Positions 9,331 to 17,703 of a stretch of 37,740 bases of DNA are shown piece after piece. Source of the DNA: Candidatus Methylomirabilota bacterium (GTDB lineage Bacteria > Methylomirabilota > Methylomirabilia > Rokubacteriales > CSP1-6); NCBI GenBank assembly GCA_035315345.1, contig DATFYA010000131.1:1-37740 (forward strand), in the 5' to 3' direction. The notes under the pieces are model-generated. The model was not told where the DNA came from. It did not search any database and saw only the letters and a program-made list of their open reading frames with translations. Positions within the stretch are counted from its first letter, which is position 1. Each line of letters starts with the position of its first letter. The translations under genes and the position numbers were made by a program.

Positions 9331-9398
9331 TCGAGTTTGGCGAGGTGCAGCCGAAGGCGAGCCGATCCGAGCTTGGGGCGCAGCCGAAGGCGAGCCGA
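9331..9398 (+). repeat. Imperfect tandem direct repeat between infA and rpmJ
   Basis: Two adjacent units, 9331-9365 (35 nt) and 9366-9398 (33 nt), share the 19-nt core GCAGCCGAAGGCGAGCCGA at 9347-9365 and 9380-9398. Their 5' parts are also alike (TCGAGTTTGG and TCCGAGCTTGG). Each core contains a tiny GCC-GAA-GGC inverted repeat. This is the only real gap inside an otherwise tightly packed operon. It could be an intergenic dispersed repeat, an RNA processing or attenuation element, or a decayed insertion. No other copy was noticed in this window. Confidence 0.7.
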
Positions 9399-9440
9399 GC
9401 GGATACATAGAGAAGCAAGGGCAAGGAAGGTAGAGAGCAC

Positions 9441-9554
9441 ATGAAAGTACGTCCGTCAATCAAGGTTCGGTGCGAGAACTGCAAGATCGTGCGCCGGCAC
9501 GGCCGGGTGCGCATCATCTGCAAGAATCCGCGCCACAAGCAGCGCCAAGGATAG
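9441..9554 (+). CDS. rpmJ: 50S ribosomal protein L36, zinc form
   Basis: L36 is the smallest 50S protein and binds 23S rRNA near the base of the central protuberance. This 37-residue gene reads [19 protein letters not shown] and ends [12 protein letters not shown]11, C14, C27 and H32 form the zinc ribbon of the C+ type. The AGAGAG at 9433-9438 lies close to the ATG. It sits between infA and rpsM, the standard position. Confidence 0.96.
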   Translation: MKVRPSIKVRCENCKIVRRHGRVRIICKNPRHKQRQG

Positions 9555-9562
9555 GAGCCCAC

Positions 9563-9967
9563 ATGGCACGCATCGCCGGAGTCGATTTGCCGCGGGAGAA
9601 GCGGGGTGAGATCGCCGTCCAGTACATCTACGGGATCGGCATCCCGTCCGCGAGGAAGATCTTCGCCGACGCGCGGGTGGATCCCAACAAGCGCGTCAAG
9701 GCGTGGACCGACGACGAGACCGGCCGCGTCCGCGACATCGTCGAGCGCGAGTTCAAGGTCGAGGGCGATCTGCGCCGCGAGGTGTCCATGAGCGTGAAGC
9801 GCCTGATGGACATCGGATGCTACCGCGGCATCCGACACCGGAAGGGCCTGCCGGTGCGCGGCCAGCGGACCCATACCAACGCGCGCACCCGCAAGGGCAA
9901 GAGCAAGGGCGTGATGGTCAAGAAGAAGCCGGTGGCCGCCGCGCCCGCGGCCCCGCCGAAGAAGTAA
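9563..9967 (+). CDS. rpsM: 30S ribosomal protein S13 with C-terminal tail
   Basis: S13 sits in the 30S head, touches P-site tRNA through its tail and contacts L5 in bridge B1b. Starting at the ATG at 9563 (behind TAGGAG at 9552-9557), the product is 134 residues: [52 protein letters not shown] and [12 protein letters not shown]. Open frame upstream of 9563 is a shadow of rpmJ. The last 16-20 residues (Lys-, then Ala/Pro-rich) extend beyond the usual 118-122-residue length. Confidence 0.97.
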   Translation: MARIAGVDLPREKRGEIAVQYIYGIGIPSARKIFADARVDPNKRVKAWTDDETGRVRDIVEREFKVEGDLRREVSMSVKRLMDIGCYRGIRHRKGLPVRGQRTHTNARTRKGKSKGVMVKKKPVAAAPAAPPKK

Positions 9968-9979
9968 GGAGCCGAGCGC

Positions 9980-10408
9980 ATGGCCGACGCCGCCGAGCAG
10001 AAGCCGGACGAGAAGGCCTCCGCTGCGCCCCGCAAGGGTGGGCGCAAGCGGGAGCGCCGCGAGGTCCGCGTGGGCATCGCCCACGTGCAGGCCACCTTCA
10101 ACAACACCATCGTGACCCTGACCGACAAGATGGGCAACGTCGTGTCGTGGGCCAGCGCGGGCAGCGTGGGCTTCAAGGGCTCGCGGAAGAGCACGCCGTT
10201 CGCCGCGCAGACCGCGGCCGAGAACGCGGCGCGCAAGGCGATGGAGGTCGGCCTCAAGCAGGTGGAGGTGTTCGTGCGCGGCCCGGGGGCCGGGCGCGAG
10301 GCCGCCATCCGCTCGCTGCAAGCGGTGGGTCTCGAGATCACCGCGATCCGTGACGTGACCCCGATCCCGCACAACGGCTGCCGACCGCCCAAGCGGCGAC
10401 GCGTGTAA
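9980..10408 (+). CDS. rpsK: 30S ribosomal protein S11
   Basis: S11 forms part of the platform near the E-site mRNA exit. The 142-residue product has a charged N-terminal extension of about 25 residues (Ala/Glu/Lys/Arg), then the core [61 protein letters not shown] and the invariant C-terminus [18 protein letters not shown]. It is preceded by AAGGAG at 9966-9971 and followed 12 nt later by rpsD. Confidence 0.98.
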   Translation: MADAAEQKPDEKASAAPRKGGRKRERREVRVGIAHVQATFNNTIVTLTDKMGNVVSWASAGSVGFKGSRKSTPFAAQTAAENAARKAMEVGLKQVEVFVRGPGAGREAAIRSLQAVGLEITAIRDVTPIPHNGCRPPKRRRV

Positions 10409-10420
10409 GAGGAGACGTAC

Positions 10421-11044
10421 GTGGCACGATATCGAGCCGCCGCCTGCCGGCAATGCCGGCGTGAAGGCATCAAGCTGTTCCTGAAGGGCTCGCGCTGCTT
10501 CACCGAGAAGTGCGCGATCGAGCGCCGGAACTATCCGCCGGGCCAGCATGGCCTGGGCCGCACCAAGCCGACCCAGTACGGCATCCAGCTGCGCGAGAAG
10601 CAGAAGGCCAAGCGCATCTACGGGGTGCTGGAGGCCCAGTTCCGTCGGTACTTCGCCTGGGCCGAGGCCGACAAGGGCGTGACCGGCGAGAACCTGCTGA
10701 AGTACCTGGAGCGGCGCCTCGACAACGTGGTCTTCCGCCTGGGCATGGCCGCCTCCCGCCGCGAGGCGCGCCAGATGATCGGGCATGGGCACGTTCAGGT
10801 GAACGGCCGGAAAGTGTCCATTCCGTCTTTCATCGTGAAGGTGGGCGAGGTGGTCCAGCTGCGGCCCACCTCCAAGATGCAGGAGCGGGTCACCGACAAC
10901 CTGTCCGCGGGGCGCTCGCCGGTGCCGCCGTGGCTCGACCTGGACGTCAACGACAAGAAGGGGACGGTGCGCGGGCTTCCGCTCCGGGAGGACATCCAGA
11001 TCCCGGTGCAGGAGCAGCTCATCGTCGAGCTGTTCTCGAAGTAG
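10421..11044 (+). CDS. rpsD: 30S ribosomal protein S4, zinc form
   Basis: S4 nucleates assembly of the 16S 5' domain. The 207-residue product starts at a GTG behind AGAGGAG (10408-10414). The N-terminal C9/C12/C26/C31 set (CRQC, then RCFTEKC) is the zinc-binding C+ version. [23 protein letters not shown] and the S4 RNA-binding domain ([34 protein letters not shown]) follow. Its place between rpsK and rpoA is the usual alpha-operon arrangement. Confidence 0.98.
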   Translation: MARYRAAACRQCRREGIKLFLKGSRCFTEKCAIERRNYPPGQHGLGRTKPTQYGIQLREKQKAKRIYGVLEAQFRRYFAWAEADKGVTGENLLKYLERRLDNVVFRLGMAASRREARQMIGHGHVQVNGRKVSIPSFIVKVGEVVQLRPTSKMQERVTDNLSAGRSPVPPWLDLDVNDKKGTVRGLPLREDIQIPVQEQLIVELFSK

Positions 11045-11072
11045 GCGGCCAGCCGGCCGCCGGAAGGGGCAT

Positions 11073-12059
11073 ATGGCAAGGATTCCGTTCCAGAAGCCGA
11101 AATCGATCCAGTGGGAGATCCTGTCCGATCGCTACGGACGGCTGGTGGCCGAGCCGTTCGAGAAGGGCTACGCCCTCACCGTCGGGCACTCGCTCCGGCG
11201 CACGCTGCTCGCGATCGTGCCGGGCGCGGCGGTGACCTGGGTGCGGATTCCCGGCGTCAAGGACGTCGACGCGAAGATCGGCGATGTGGAAGAGGACACC
11301 ACCGACGTCCTCCTGAACGTCAAGAAGCTGGCGGTGAACGTGCCGTCCGGCGAGCCGACCGAGACCCGGCTGGAGGCGACGGGGCCGAAGCAGGTGACCG
11401 GCGCGGACGTCTCGGAGGCGGGCGGCGTGGAGGTGCTGAATCCGGAGATCCACATCGCCACGTTGCGAGCGGGCGGATCCCTCGTGGTCGATCTGGGCAT
11501 CGGCGTCGGCCGCGGCTACGTCGCGGCGGACCGCCATCCCGCGGGGTCGGTGCCGGCGGGCGCGATCCCGCTCGACGCCGCGTTCTCGCCGATCCAGCGC
11601 GTCTCCTACAGCGTGGAGAACGCGCGGCTGGGCAAGGTCACCGACTACGAGAAGCTGATCCTCGAGATCTGGACCAACGGCGCGGTGTCGCCGGAGGAAG
11701 CGCTCTCGCGGGCGGCCCGTCATCTGCAGGCGCATTTCTCGCACCTGGCGCCGGAAGGCCGGGAAGAGGAAGAGGACGAGGTGGAGGCGGCCGGCGAGGG
11801 CTTCCTGCAGGAGAGCCTGGCCAAGCCGCTCGAGGACCTGCCGCTTCCCGCGCGGGCCATCAACGCGCTCAAGAATCACGAGATCCTGGTCGTGGCGGAT
11901 CTCGTGCAGAAGACCGACGAGGACTTGGAGTCGGTCAAGAACCTCGGCGAGAAGTCGATCGACGAGATCAAGGCGGCGCTGGCCACTCTCGGGCTCTCCC
12001 TCGGGATGCGGATCGACCCGAATCTGCTGGGCGCGCTCGGCCGCGGAGGCGCAAAATGA
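11073..12059 (+). CDS. rpoA: DNA-directed RNA polymerase subunit alpha
   Basis: Alpha dimerises to scaffold RNA polymerase assembly, and its C-terminal domain contacts UP elements and activators. The 328-residue length is typical. The N-terminal domain (about 1-230) shows FEKGYALTVGHSLRRTLL, the dimer signature, and EDTTDVLLNVKKLAV. After an acidic linker rich in Glu, the C-terminal domain (about 255-325) has LPARAINALKNHEI, with the Arg and Asn corresponding to DNA-contacting residues, and NLGEKSIDEIKAALATLGLSLGM. The TGA overlaps the rplQ ATG. Confidence 0.98.
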   Translation: MARIPFQKPKSIQWEILSDRYGRLVAEPFEKGYALTVGHSLRRTLLAIVPGAAVTWVRIPGVKDVDAKIGDVEEDTTDVLLNVKKLAVNVPSGEPTETRLEATGPKQVTGADVSEAGGVEVLNPEIHIATLRAGGSLVVDLGIGVGRGYVAADRHPAGSVPAGAIPLDAAFSPIQRVSYSVENARLGKVTDYEKLILEIWTNGAVSPEEALSRAARHLQAHFSHLAPEGREEEEDEVEAAGEGFLQESLAKPLEDLPLPARAINALKNHEILVVADLVQKTDEDLESVKNLGEKSIDEIKAALATLGLSLGMRIDPNLLGALGRGGAK

Positions 12060-12553
12060 GGCACGGCAAGGCCGGCTTCAAGCTCGGACGCATCACCCAG
12101 CATCGCTGGGCGCTGTTCCGGAACCTGCTGGTCGCCCTCTTTCGTCACGAGCGCATCATGACCACCGAGGCCAAGGCCAAGGCTATCCGCGGCCTCGCCG
12201 ACCACATGGTGACGCTGGCCAAGCGCGAGGATCTGCACGCGCGCCGGCAAGCGCTGGCCATGATGCCCGACGAGACGGTGGTGAAGAAGCTCTTCGACAC
12301 GATCGCCGCGCGCTTCACCGACCGACACGGCGGCTATACCCGGATCATCAAGGCCGGCCTGCGGCCCGGCGACCGGGCCCCCATGGTCGTGATGGAGCTG
12401 GTGGATCGGCCGGAAGAGCCGAAGGAGAAGGGGAAGAAGGACGCCAAGGCCGAGAAGGCGCCCAGGGAGAAGAGCAAGAAAGCCGGCAAGGGCGAGGCAG
12501 GGGCCGGCGCGGCCAAGGGCCGGCGGAAGAAGGCGGCGGCGGCCGCGGGATAG
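12056..12553 (+). CDS. rplQ: 50S ribosomal protein L17 with Lys/Ala-rich tail
   Basis: L17 lies near the exit tunnel and closes the alpha operon. The start at 12056 overlaps the rpoA stop (ATGA); the longer open frame upstream is a shadow of rpoA. Residues 1-117 are a full L17: MRHGKAGFKLGR, HRWALFRNLLVALFRHERI, TTEAKAKAIRGLADHMVTLA, and YTRIIKAGLRPGDRAPMVVMELV. The remaining 48 residues are Lys/Glu/Ala/Gly-rich and probably disordered, making 165 residues against the usual 115-130. Confidence 0.97.
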   Translation: MRHGKAGFKLGRITQHRWALFRNLLVALFRHERIMTTEAKAKAIRGLADHMVTLAKREDLHARRQALAMMPDETVVKKLFDTIAARFTDRHGGYTRIIKAGLRPGDRAPMVVMELVDRPEEPKEKGKKDAKAEKAPREKSKKAGKGEAGAGAAKGRRKKAAAAAG

Positions 12554-12569
12554 CCGGGCCGCCGCACTC

Positions 12570-12590
12570 CCCGGTCGGTGGACTACCGGG
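12570..12590. terminator. Possible weak hairpin between convergent rplQ and dlh
   Basis: CCCGGT at 12570-12575 can pair with ACCGGG at 12585-12590 across a 9-nt loop in the 46 nt between the two converging genes. Neither strand has a T-run after it, so it is not a classical intrinsic terminator. It is listed only because this is where both transcripts should end. Confidence 0.25.
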
Positions 12591-12599
12591 TGCTGGGCG

Positions 12600-13274
12600 C
12601 TATTTCAGGGTCTTCTTGAACAGGTCGAGGGTGCGGCGCCAGGCGTCCTCGGCCGCCGGCTTGTTGTAGACGTCTTCCCGCTCGTCGTTGAAGAAGCCAT
12701 GGTCGACGTCGGGATAGATGTGGATCTCCACCGACTTGCCCGCCTTCTTGATGCCGGCCTCCACCTCACGCGCGGTCTGCGGCGTCACGAATGCGTCCTT
12801 CTCGGCGAAGAGGCCGAGGACCGGGCCGTTCAGGCGCGTGTAGTCGGGCTTCACGTTCGGGTGGATGCCGTAGAAGTCCACCACCGCGCCGACGCTGGCG
12901 TTGGTGCAGCCGGCGAACAGGGCGAGCTGACCGCCCATGCAGAAGCCGACGGCGCCGAGCTTGGAGGTCGAGGAGTGCCCGGCCAGGTACGTCGCGGCGC
13001 CGGCCAGGTCTTTCTCGGCGCGCTCGATGTTGAGGGCCATGAAGAGCTTGCCCGCCGCGTCCGGCTCGCTCGCGGTCTGGCCGTGATACAGATCCGGGGC
13101 GAGCGCGGAGTACCCGGCGACCGCGAAGCGATCGCAGACGTTCTTGATGTGCCCGACCAGGCCCCACCACTCCTGGATCACGAGGACGCCCGGCCCCTTG
13201 CCGGATGCGGGAATCGACAGATACCCCTTCGCGGTGTGTCCGTTGCTCGGAAACTCGACCATCTTGCCGGCCAT
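12600..13274 (-). CDS. Dienelactone hydrolase family protein
   Basis: A cytoplasmic alpha/beta hydrolase of the carboxymethylenebutenolidase type (EC 3.1.1.45 for the founding enzyme); the actual substrate is unknown. The 224-residue product has E35 in IQEWWGL, nucleophile C112 in GFCMGG, D160 in AEKDAFVTP and H192 in DHGFFND, the complete Cys-Asp-His set with the family glutamate. The ATG at 13274 is chosen because AAGGAAG lies just upstream and the family N-terminus begins there; the frame extends 19 codons further without homology. It lies 19 nt downstream of the CNNM gene on the same strand. Confidence 0.9.
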   Translation of the reverse strand: MAGKMVEFPSNGHTAKGYLSIPASGKGPGVLVIQEWWGLVGHIKNVCDRFAVAGYSALAPDLYHGQTASEPDAAGKLFMALNIERAEKDLAGAATYLAGHSSTSKLGAVGFCMGGQLALFAGCTNASVGAVVDFYGIHPNVKPDYTRLNGPVLGLFAEKDAFVTPQTAREVEAGIKKAGKSVEIHIYPDVDHGFFNDEREDVYNKPAAEDAWRRTLDLFKKTLK

Positions 13275-13293
13275 CGCGTCTTCCTTTCTCGTT

Positions 13294-14553
13294 CTAGGTT
13301 CGCTCCGTGTGGTCGATCTTCTTCGGGACATCCGGGGTGATGCGCACCGCCAGCACGCGGCGGTTGTCGGCCTCGAGCACGGTGATCGCGAAGCGTCCGA
13401 TGCGAAAGACCTCCCCGACCAGCGGGATGCGGTGCACGGTGGCGAGCACGAGGCCGGCCACCGTTTCGTAGTCGCCCCGGGGCAGCTCCCACTCCAGCGC
13501 CTCGTTGACCTCGTCGAGGCCGGTCCGGCCCGCGACTCGATAGCTGCCGTCGGGCAGGCGCTCGACGGTGTCCGGATTCCGGTCGTGCTCGTCGCGGATC
13601 TCGCCGACCACCTGCTCGACGATGTCCTCCACGGTGACGATGCCCACCGCGCCGCCGTATTCGTCCACCACCACCGCCAGCTGCAGCCGGTTGCGCTGCA
13701 TCTCGCGCAGGAGGTCGTCGATGCGCTTCGTCTCCGGCACGTAGGCGGCCGGGCGCATGAGGGCGCGCAGGTCGCGGGCCTCCCCGCCGCGACGCAGCAG
13801 GTCCATCGCGGTGACGACGCCCACGATGTTGAAGGCGCGGTCGGTGAACACCGGGATGCGCGAGAAGCCGCGCTCCTGGATGAGCCGCACCGCGTCCGCG
13901 GGCGACGCGGTCTCGGGCAGCGCCGCCACGTCGACCAGGGGGACCATGACCTCCCGCACCGCGGTCTCCCCGAGGTCGAAGATGTTGTCGATCATCTCGG
14001 CCTCGCTGACCGTCACGTCGGCTTCCTCGGGCTCCATCTGGAGCAGCAGCTTGAGCTCCTCGCGGGAGACGAACTGTCGCGTGCTGATGGGCTGACGGCC
14101 GAACAGAGCCAGGGTGCGTCCCACGAGGGCGTTGGCCCCCCAGGTGATCGGAGTGAGCACCCGGCCGGCGGCCTCGATCACCGGAAATAGCCACAGGATG
14201 AGCCCGGTGGCCCGCTCGCGCGCGATGGCCTTGGGGATCACCTCGCCGCCCACCAGCATGAGCGGGGTGAGGCCGAGGGTGACCAGGATCGCCGCCGCGC
14301 TGCCCACCGCCGGAATCAGCGCCCACGTGGCCACCGTGGAGGCGGTGATGTGGGCGATGGTCACGCCCATCATGGCGGTGGAGAGAAGCCGCTCGGGATG
14401 ACGGAACGCCTCGAGGTAGCGAGCCGCGGTGCGGTTGCCGCCTTCCGCGAGGTGCCGGAGGCGCAGCCGGTTGGCCGCGATGAACGACATCTCGGCGGCC
14501 GAGAACAGCGCGGTGATCAGCATGGCCAGGCCGATGATCCAGACGTAGATCAT
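13294..14553 (-). CDS. CNNM/CBS/CorC-domain membrane protein (second copy)
   Basis: A member of the HlyC/CorC/CNNM family, linked in characterised members to magnesium or cobalt transport; the old name haemolysin is historical. The 419-residue product has an N-terminal DUF21 domain of 3-4 membrane segments (about 1-190, starting [24 protein letters not shown]), a CBS pair (about 200-320, with [13 protein letters not shown] and [20 protein letters not shown]) and a C-terminal CorC/transporter-associated domain. The ATG overlaps the stop of the upstream paralogue (ATGA). The frame is open far upstream, but that is a shadow of the paralogue. The substrate is not predictable. Confidence 0.92.
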   Translation of the reverse strand: MIYVWIIGLAMLITALFSAAEMSFIAANRLRLRHLAEGGNRTAARYLEAFRHPERLLSTAMMGVTIAHITASTVATWALIPAVGSAAAILVTLGLTPLMLVGGEVIPKAIARERATGLILWLFPVIEAAGRVLTPITWGANALVGRTLALFGRQPISTRQFVSREELKLLLQMEPEEADVTVSEAEMIDNIFDLGETAVREVMVPLVDVAALPETASPADAVRLIQERGFSRIPVFTDRAFNIVGVVTAMDLLRRGGEARDLRALMRPAAYVPETKRIDDLLREMQRNRLQLAVVVDEYGGAVGIVTVEDIVEQVVGEIRDEHDRNPDTVERLPDGSYRVAGRTGLDEVNEALEWELPRGDYETVAGLVLATVHRIPLVGEVFRIGRFAITVLEADNRRVLAVRITPDVPKKIDHTERT

Positions 14554-15824
14554 GAGGCCAACGTCTGCGAGGCATCCGGCAGGGTCACGAGCACCTCGAG
14601 CACCCGCGTGCGCTCGACCTTCTCCACCGCGACCCGGACACCGTCGGCTTCGGTCTTCTCGCCCTTGTGGGGGACGCGCCCGAAGAGATCGAGGACCCAT
14701 CCGCCGACGGTATCGAAGGCGTCGTCCGGGATCTGCAGGCCGGTGGCGGTGTTCAGCTCGTCGATGGCCAGGCGGCCCGAAACCCGAAAGCTGCGTGGGG
14801 CGACCCGCTGGATCAGCCGTTCGTCCTCGTCGTACTCGTCCCGGATTTCGCCCACCAGCTCTTCCAGGAGGTCCTCGAGCGTGACGAGCCCGGCGGTGCC
14901 GCCGTACTCGTCGACCACCACCGCCAGATGGAGCTTCTTGGCCTGGAACTCCCGCAGCAGGGCGTCGGCCCGCTTGGAGCCCGGCACGAAGTACGGCGGA
15001 TGCAGGTGCGGGCGGAGGCTGAAGTCGGCGGGGAGGCCGGACAGATAGGGGAGCAGGTCCTTGGTGTAGAGCACCCCGACGATCTGGTCCACCGTCTCCT
15101 CGTAGACCGGCACTCGCGAGTGCAGCTGCTCGCGCAGCAAGGGCAGGAGCTGGGCCGGCTCGGTGGTCACGTCCAGGCAGAACATGTCCGGCCGCGGCAC
15201 CATCACCTCGCGCACGAGCGTGTCCTCCAGCTCGAAGACCTTGTGGATCATCTCGCGCTCGCTTCGCTCCACCACTCCCTCGCGGGCGCCCACGTCCACC
15301 AGCGTGCGCAGCTCCTCCTCCGAGATCTCGGGCTGGCCGCGCCGCCGCTCGGAGCCGACCAGGCGGACGGTGATCGCGGTGAAGGCGCCCAGACCCACCC
15401 GGATCGGCTTCAATGCCATCGAGAGCCAGACCACCGGCCGGCTCACCCACGAGGCGAACCGCACCGGATATTCCACCGCCAGGGTCATCGGCAGGACCTC
15501 GCCGAAGATGGTGAGCAGAAACACCATCGCGGCGATCGCGATGGCCAGGCCGTGCGAGCCGAACAGTTGCTCGGCGATGGCCGCGGCGAGGGCGGACGCT
15601 CCGATGTTGACCACCGTGATGCCGACCAGCAGGGTGACGAGCAGCTCGTGGGGCTGCTCGAGGAGCGGAGTGAGGGGGCCCGGCGTCTCGCCCTGCTGCT
15701 CGGCCAGCTCCTTGAGCCGAGTCCGGCCCAGCGAGAAGTAGGCGGCCTCGGCGCCCGACAGGATGGCCGAGAGGAGCAGCAGGATGCCCAGGACGATCAG
15801 CTCGAGGCCGACCCCGCTATCCAT
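14550..15824 (-). CDS. CNNM/CBS/CorC-domain membrane protein (first copy)
   Basis: Tandem paralogue of the next gene, with the same architecture: DUF21 membrane domain (about 1-185; ILSGAEAAYFSLGRTRLKELA, then FGEVLPMTLAVEYP), a CBS pair (about 205-330; ELEDTLVREVMVPRPDM and [26 protein letters not shown] split over the second motif) and a C-terminal CorC domain (about 340-420; FRVSGRLAIDELN, FDTVGGWVLD). The 424-residue length is normal. The start lies 5 nt after the thiL stop, so thiL and the two CNNM genes look co-transcribed. Sequence divergence between the copies suggests an old duplication. Confidence 0.92.
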   Translation of the reverse strand: MDSGVGLELIVLGILLLLSAILSGAEAAYFSLGRTRLKELAEQQGETPGPLTPLLEQPHELLVTLLVGITVVNIGASALAAAIAEQLFGSHGLAIAIAAMVFLLTIFGEVLPMTLAVEYPVRFASWVSRPVVWLSMALKPIRVGLGAFTAITVRLVGSERRRGQPEISEEELRTLVDVGAREGVVERSEREMIHKVFELEDTLVREVMVPRPDMFCLDVTTEPAQLLPLLREQLHSRVPVYEETVDQIVGVLYTKDLLPYLSGLPADFSLRPHLHPPYFVPGSKRADALLREFQAKKLHLAVVVDEYGGTAGLVTLEDLLEELVGEIRDEYDEDERLIQRVAPRSFRVSGRLAIDELNTATGLQIPDDAFDTVGGWVLDLFGRVPHKGEKTEADGVRVAVEKVERTRVLEVLVTLPDASQTLAS

Positions 15825-15829
15825 GCGAT

Positions 15830-16882
15830 CTATCCGTGGAAGTGCTCGTAACCCGGCCGCATCGTCACCGGAACGTCCTCGGCATCCACGAAGACGACCT
15901 CATCGCTGGATCCATCGACCCGGCCGATGATGGTCAGCAGCGTCCCGGTCGCCTCGGCGAGCCCGGCGGCGAGGCGTTCGGCTGCTTCCGCGTCGCAGCT
16001 CAGGAGCAACTCGTAGTCCTCCCCTCCTCCCACCGCCCAGTGCCGAGCATCCTGGCCGAGCGCATCAGCCGCCACCTGCGCGGCGGCTGCGACCGGCACC
16101 CGATCCAGCCGGACCCGGGCGCCCACGCCGCTCTCTCGGCAGATGTGGCCGAGGTCGGTGGCCAGGCCGTCGGAGCAATCCATCATGGCGTGCACCCCCG
16201 GAGCCGATCCCAGCCAGCGACCCTCGGCGACGCGAGCGCGGGGACGGAGATGGGCACGCGTGATCTCGGCCAGCCGGCCCGGCGCGACTCCACGGTCGCG
16301 GGCGCGGTCGAGCCCCATCTCGAGCGCGAACAGGCCAGCGGCCGAGGCGCCCAGTGACCCGGTGACCGCGATCATGTCCCCGCTGCGGGCCTGCGAGCGA
16401 AGCCGCGGCGCGCCGGGGTGGACGCCCAGGAGGGTGACGTTGACCATCCACCCGCCGGGTGACGCCGAGGTATCGCCGCCCACTACCGTCACGTCGTGCG
16501 GAGCCGCCGCATCCTCGATGCCGGCATAGAACGCGTCCACCGCGTCCACCGTGGTATCGGCCGGCACGGCGAGGGCCACGAGTGCCCACCGCGGGATACC
16601 GCCCATTGCGGCGATGTCGGAGAGATTGACCGCGAGGGCCTTCCAGCCGATGTCGGCCGGGGCCGCAGAGGTGCGTCGGAAGTGGACGTCCTCGATCACG
16701 AGGTCGGTGGTGACCAGCAACCGGTGACCGGGGGGGACCGTCAGCACGGCCGTGTCGTCACCGATTCCGACTTCCACGTCGGAAGCCCGGGCGGCAACCC
16801 CGGTTCTCCGGATGCGGCGAATCAGGCCGCGCTCGCCCAGTCGGTCGAGGCTCACCCGTTCGGGTGGCTCCGACGCCTTCAT
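15830..16882 (-). CDS. thiL: Thiamine-monophosphate kinase
   Basis: ThiL (EC 2.7.4.16) phosphorylates thiamine monophosphate to thiamine diphosphate with ATP, the last step of cofactor synthesis. The 350-residue product has AIR-synthase-like N- and C-domains. Motifs include VEVGIGDDTAVL (about 36-47), TTDLVIEDVHF (58-68), AVNLSDIAAMGG (84-95), VVGGDTSAS (133-141), the DCSDGLATDL segment and GGEDYELLLS. These provide the Asp ligands for Mg-ATP. The ATG at 16882 is followed by a hydrophilic stretch before the conserved core. Its neighbours are not thiamine genes. Confidence 0.95.
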   Translation of the reverse strand: MKASEPPERVSLDRLGERGLIRRIRRTGVAARASDVEVGIGDDTAVLTVPPGHRLLVTTDLVIEDVHFRRTSAAPADIGWKALAVNLSDIAAMGGIPRWALVALAVPADTTVDAVDAFYAGIEDAAAPHDVTVVGGDTSASPGGWMVNVTLLGVHPGAPRLRSQARSGDMIAVTGSLGASAAGLFALEMGLDRARDRGVAPGRLAEITRAHLRPRARVAEGRWLGSAPGVHAMMDCSDGLATDLGHICRESGVGARVRLDRVPVAAAAQVAADALGQDARHWAVGGGEDYELLLSCDAEAAERLAAGLAEATGTLLTIIGRVDGSSDEVVFVDAEDVPVTMRPGYEHFHG

Positions 16883-16955
16883 GCGGGTGCCGGAGCGAGG
16901 GGCCGCGCGCCACGGCCGGCCAGCGCAGGACAGCCCTCGCGCGCGGGCGAGATCG

Positions 16956-16972
16956 GGGGCAGGTCCGGCCCC
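16956..16972 (-). terminator. Possible hairpin downstream of trxA
   Basis: GGGGC at 16956-16960 can pair with GCCCC at 16968-16972 over a 7-nt loop, 25 nt beyond the trxA stop on the - strand. No T-run follows. It could partly separate trxA from thiL; this is a weak call in a GC-rich background. Confidence 0.2.
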
Positions 16973-16996
16973 TCCGTGGGCATTGAAATCAGGCGC

Positions 16997-17323
16997 TCAG
17001 GCGTTCGCGTCCAGCTTCTTCTTGAGCTGCGCCTTGGGCACGGCGCCGATCACCTGATCCAGCACCTTGCCACCCTTGACGAAGAGGATCGTGGGGATGG
17101 AGCGGATGCCGTAACGGGCCGCCAGCGCGGGTTGCTCGTCCACGTTGACCTTGGCGAGGGTCACCGTGCCGTTGCCTTCTCGCACCAGCTCCTCGAGAGT
17201 GGGGGCGATGGCCCGGCAGGGGGCGCACCATTCGGCCCAGAAATCCACCATCAACAGCTCGGTGTGCTTGCCCAGTTCCGTATCGAAGCTGGCCTCGGTG
17301 AGATGAAGCGTCGACTCGGCCAT
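16997..17323 (-). CDS. trxA: Thioredoxin with WCAPC active site
   Basis: Thioredoxin is a cytoplasmic dithiol-disulfide oxidoreductase. The 108-residue product has the thioredoxin fold signatures VDFWAEWCAPC (redox cysteines C33 and C36), KVNVDEQPALAARYGIRSIPT with the cis-proline, and FVKGGKVLDQVIGA. The active site is WCAPC instead of the more common WCGPC, a variant present in natural thioredoxins. A good AAGGAG lies upstream of the ATG at 17323. It is divergent from the chemosensory operon and 114 nt upstream of thiL. Confidence 0.95.
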   Translation of the reverse strand: MAESTLHLTEASFDTELGKHTELLMVDFWAEWCAPCRAIAPTLEELVREGNGTVTLAKVNVDEQPALAARYGIRSIPTILFVKGGKVLDQVIGAVPKAQLKKKLDANA

Positions 17324-17528
17324 GGATCCAAGGTCTCCTTGTCAGATGGTCTGCAGGACAGCTGGTGAGAGTGCCATAAAAAGCGCAGAGTCACGCTAGC
17401 ATAGGGCCCCCACCATCGCAAGTTGGCGGCTGCTGCTCCCCGGCGGAAGAGCTGCCCTTTCGGCTGACAGCCGACGGTCGCCAGGTGCCCTGACCGGAGT
17501 GCAGGCCGACGGTTCCGGGCAGTGCGTC

Positions 17529-17568
17529 TGACAGTCAGTGTCACCCAGCCGACGTCCACCGACTGTCA
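17529..17568. promoter_or_regulatory. Inverted repeat, candidate operator
   Basis: TGACAGTC (17529-17536) and GACTGTCA (17561-17568) are perfect inverted arms 32 bp apart, about three helical turns. A third half-site, TGTCA at 17539-17543, makes a second shorter palindrome with the left arm (TGACA-N5-TGTCA). The arrangement looks like multiple half-sites for a dimeric regulator. The regulator is unknown, and chance cannot be excluded in 475 nt. Confidence 0.4.
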
Positions 17569-17703
17569 CGGAGCCACCCGGAGGCAAAAAGTGCGTGTCG
17601 TCGGCCGGAAAGCCTTGAATCCATGACATCTCCCGGACCGGGCCGGATGTGGTCGCCAGGACGGCAGAAAAGCCCGACTGGTAAGTGGCTTGCAGTAAGA
17701 CGA

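Noticed and set aside
13294-15450. 718-residue version of the second CNNM protein
   Set aside because: The first roughly 300 residues are an out-of-frame reading of the upstream paralogue; the ATG at 14553 gives a normal-length family member.
14667-15851. 394-residue + strand frame opposite the first CNNM gene
   Set aside because: Antisense of a confidently identified CBS/CorC protein; composition typical of shadows.
17583-17615. Riboswitch-like string on the - strand (CACGCAC followed by GCCTCCGG), reminiscent of c-di-GMP GEMM elements
   Set aside because: The order and spacing of the conserved GEMM blocks, the tetraloop and its receptor are not present, and the string is about 260 nt from trxA.
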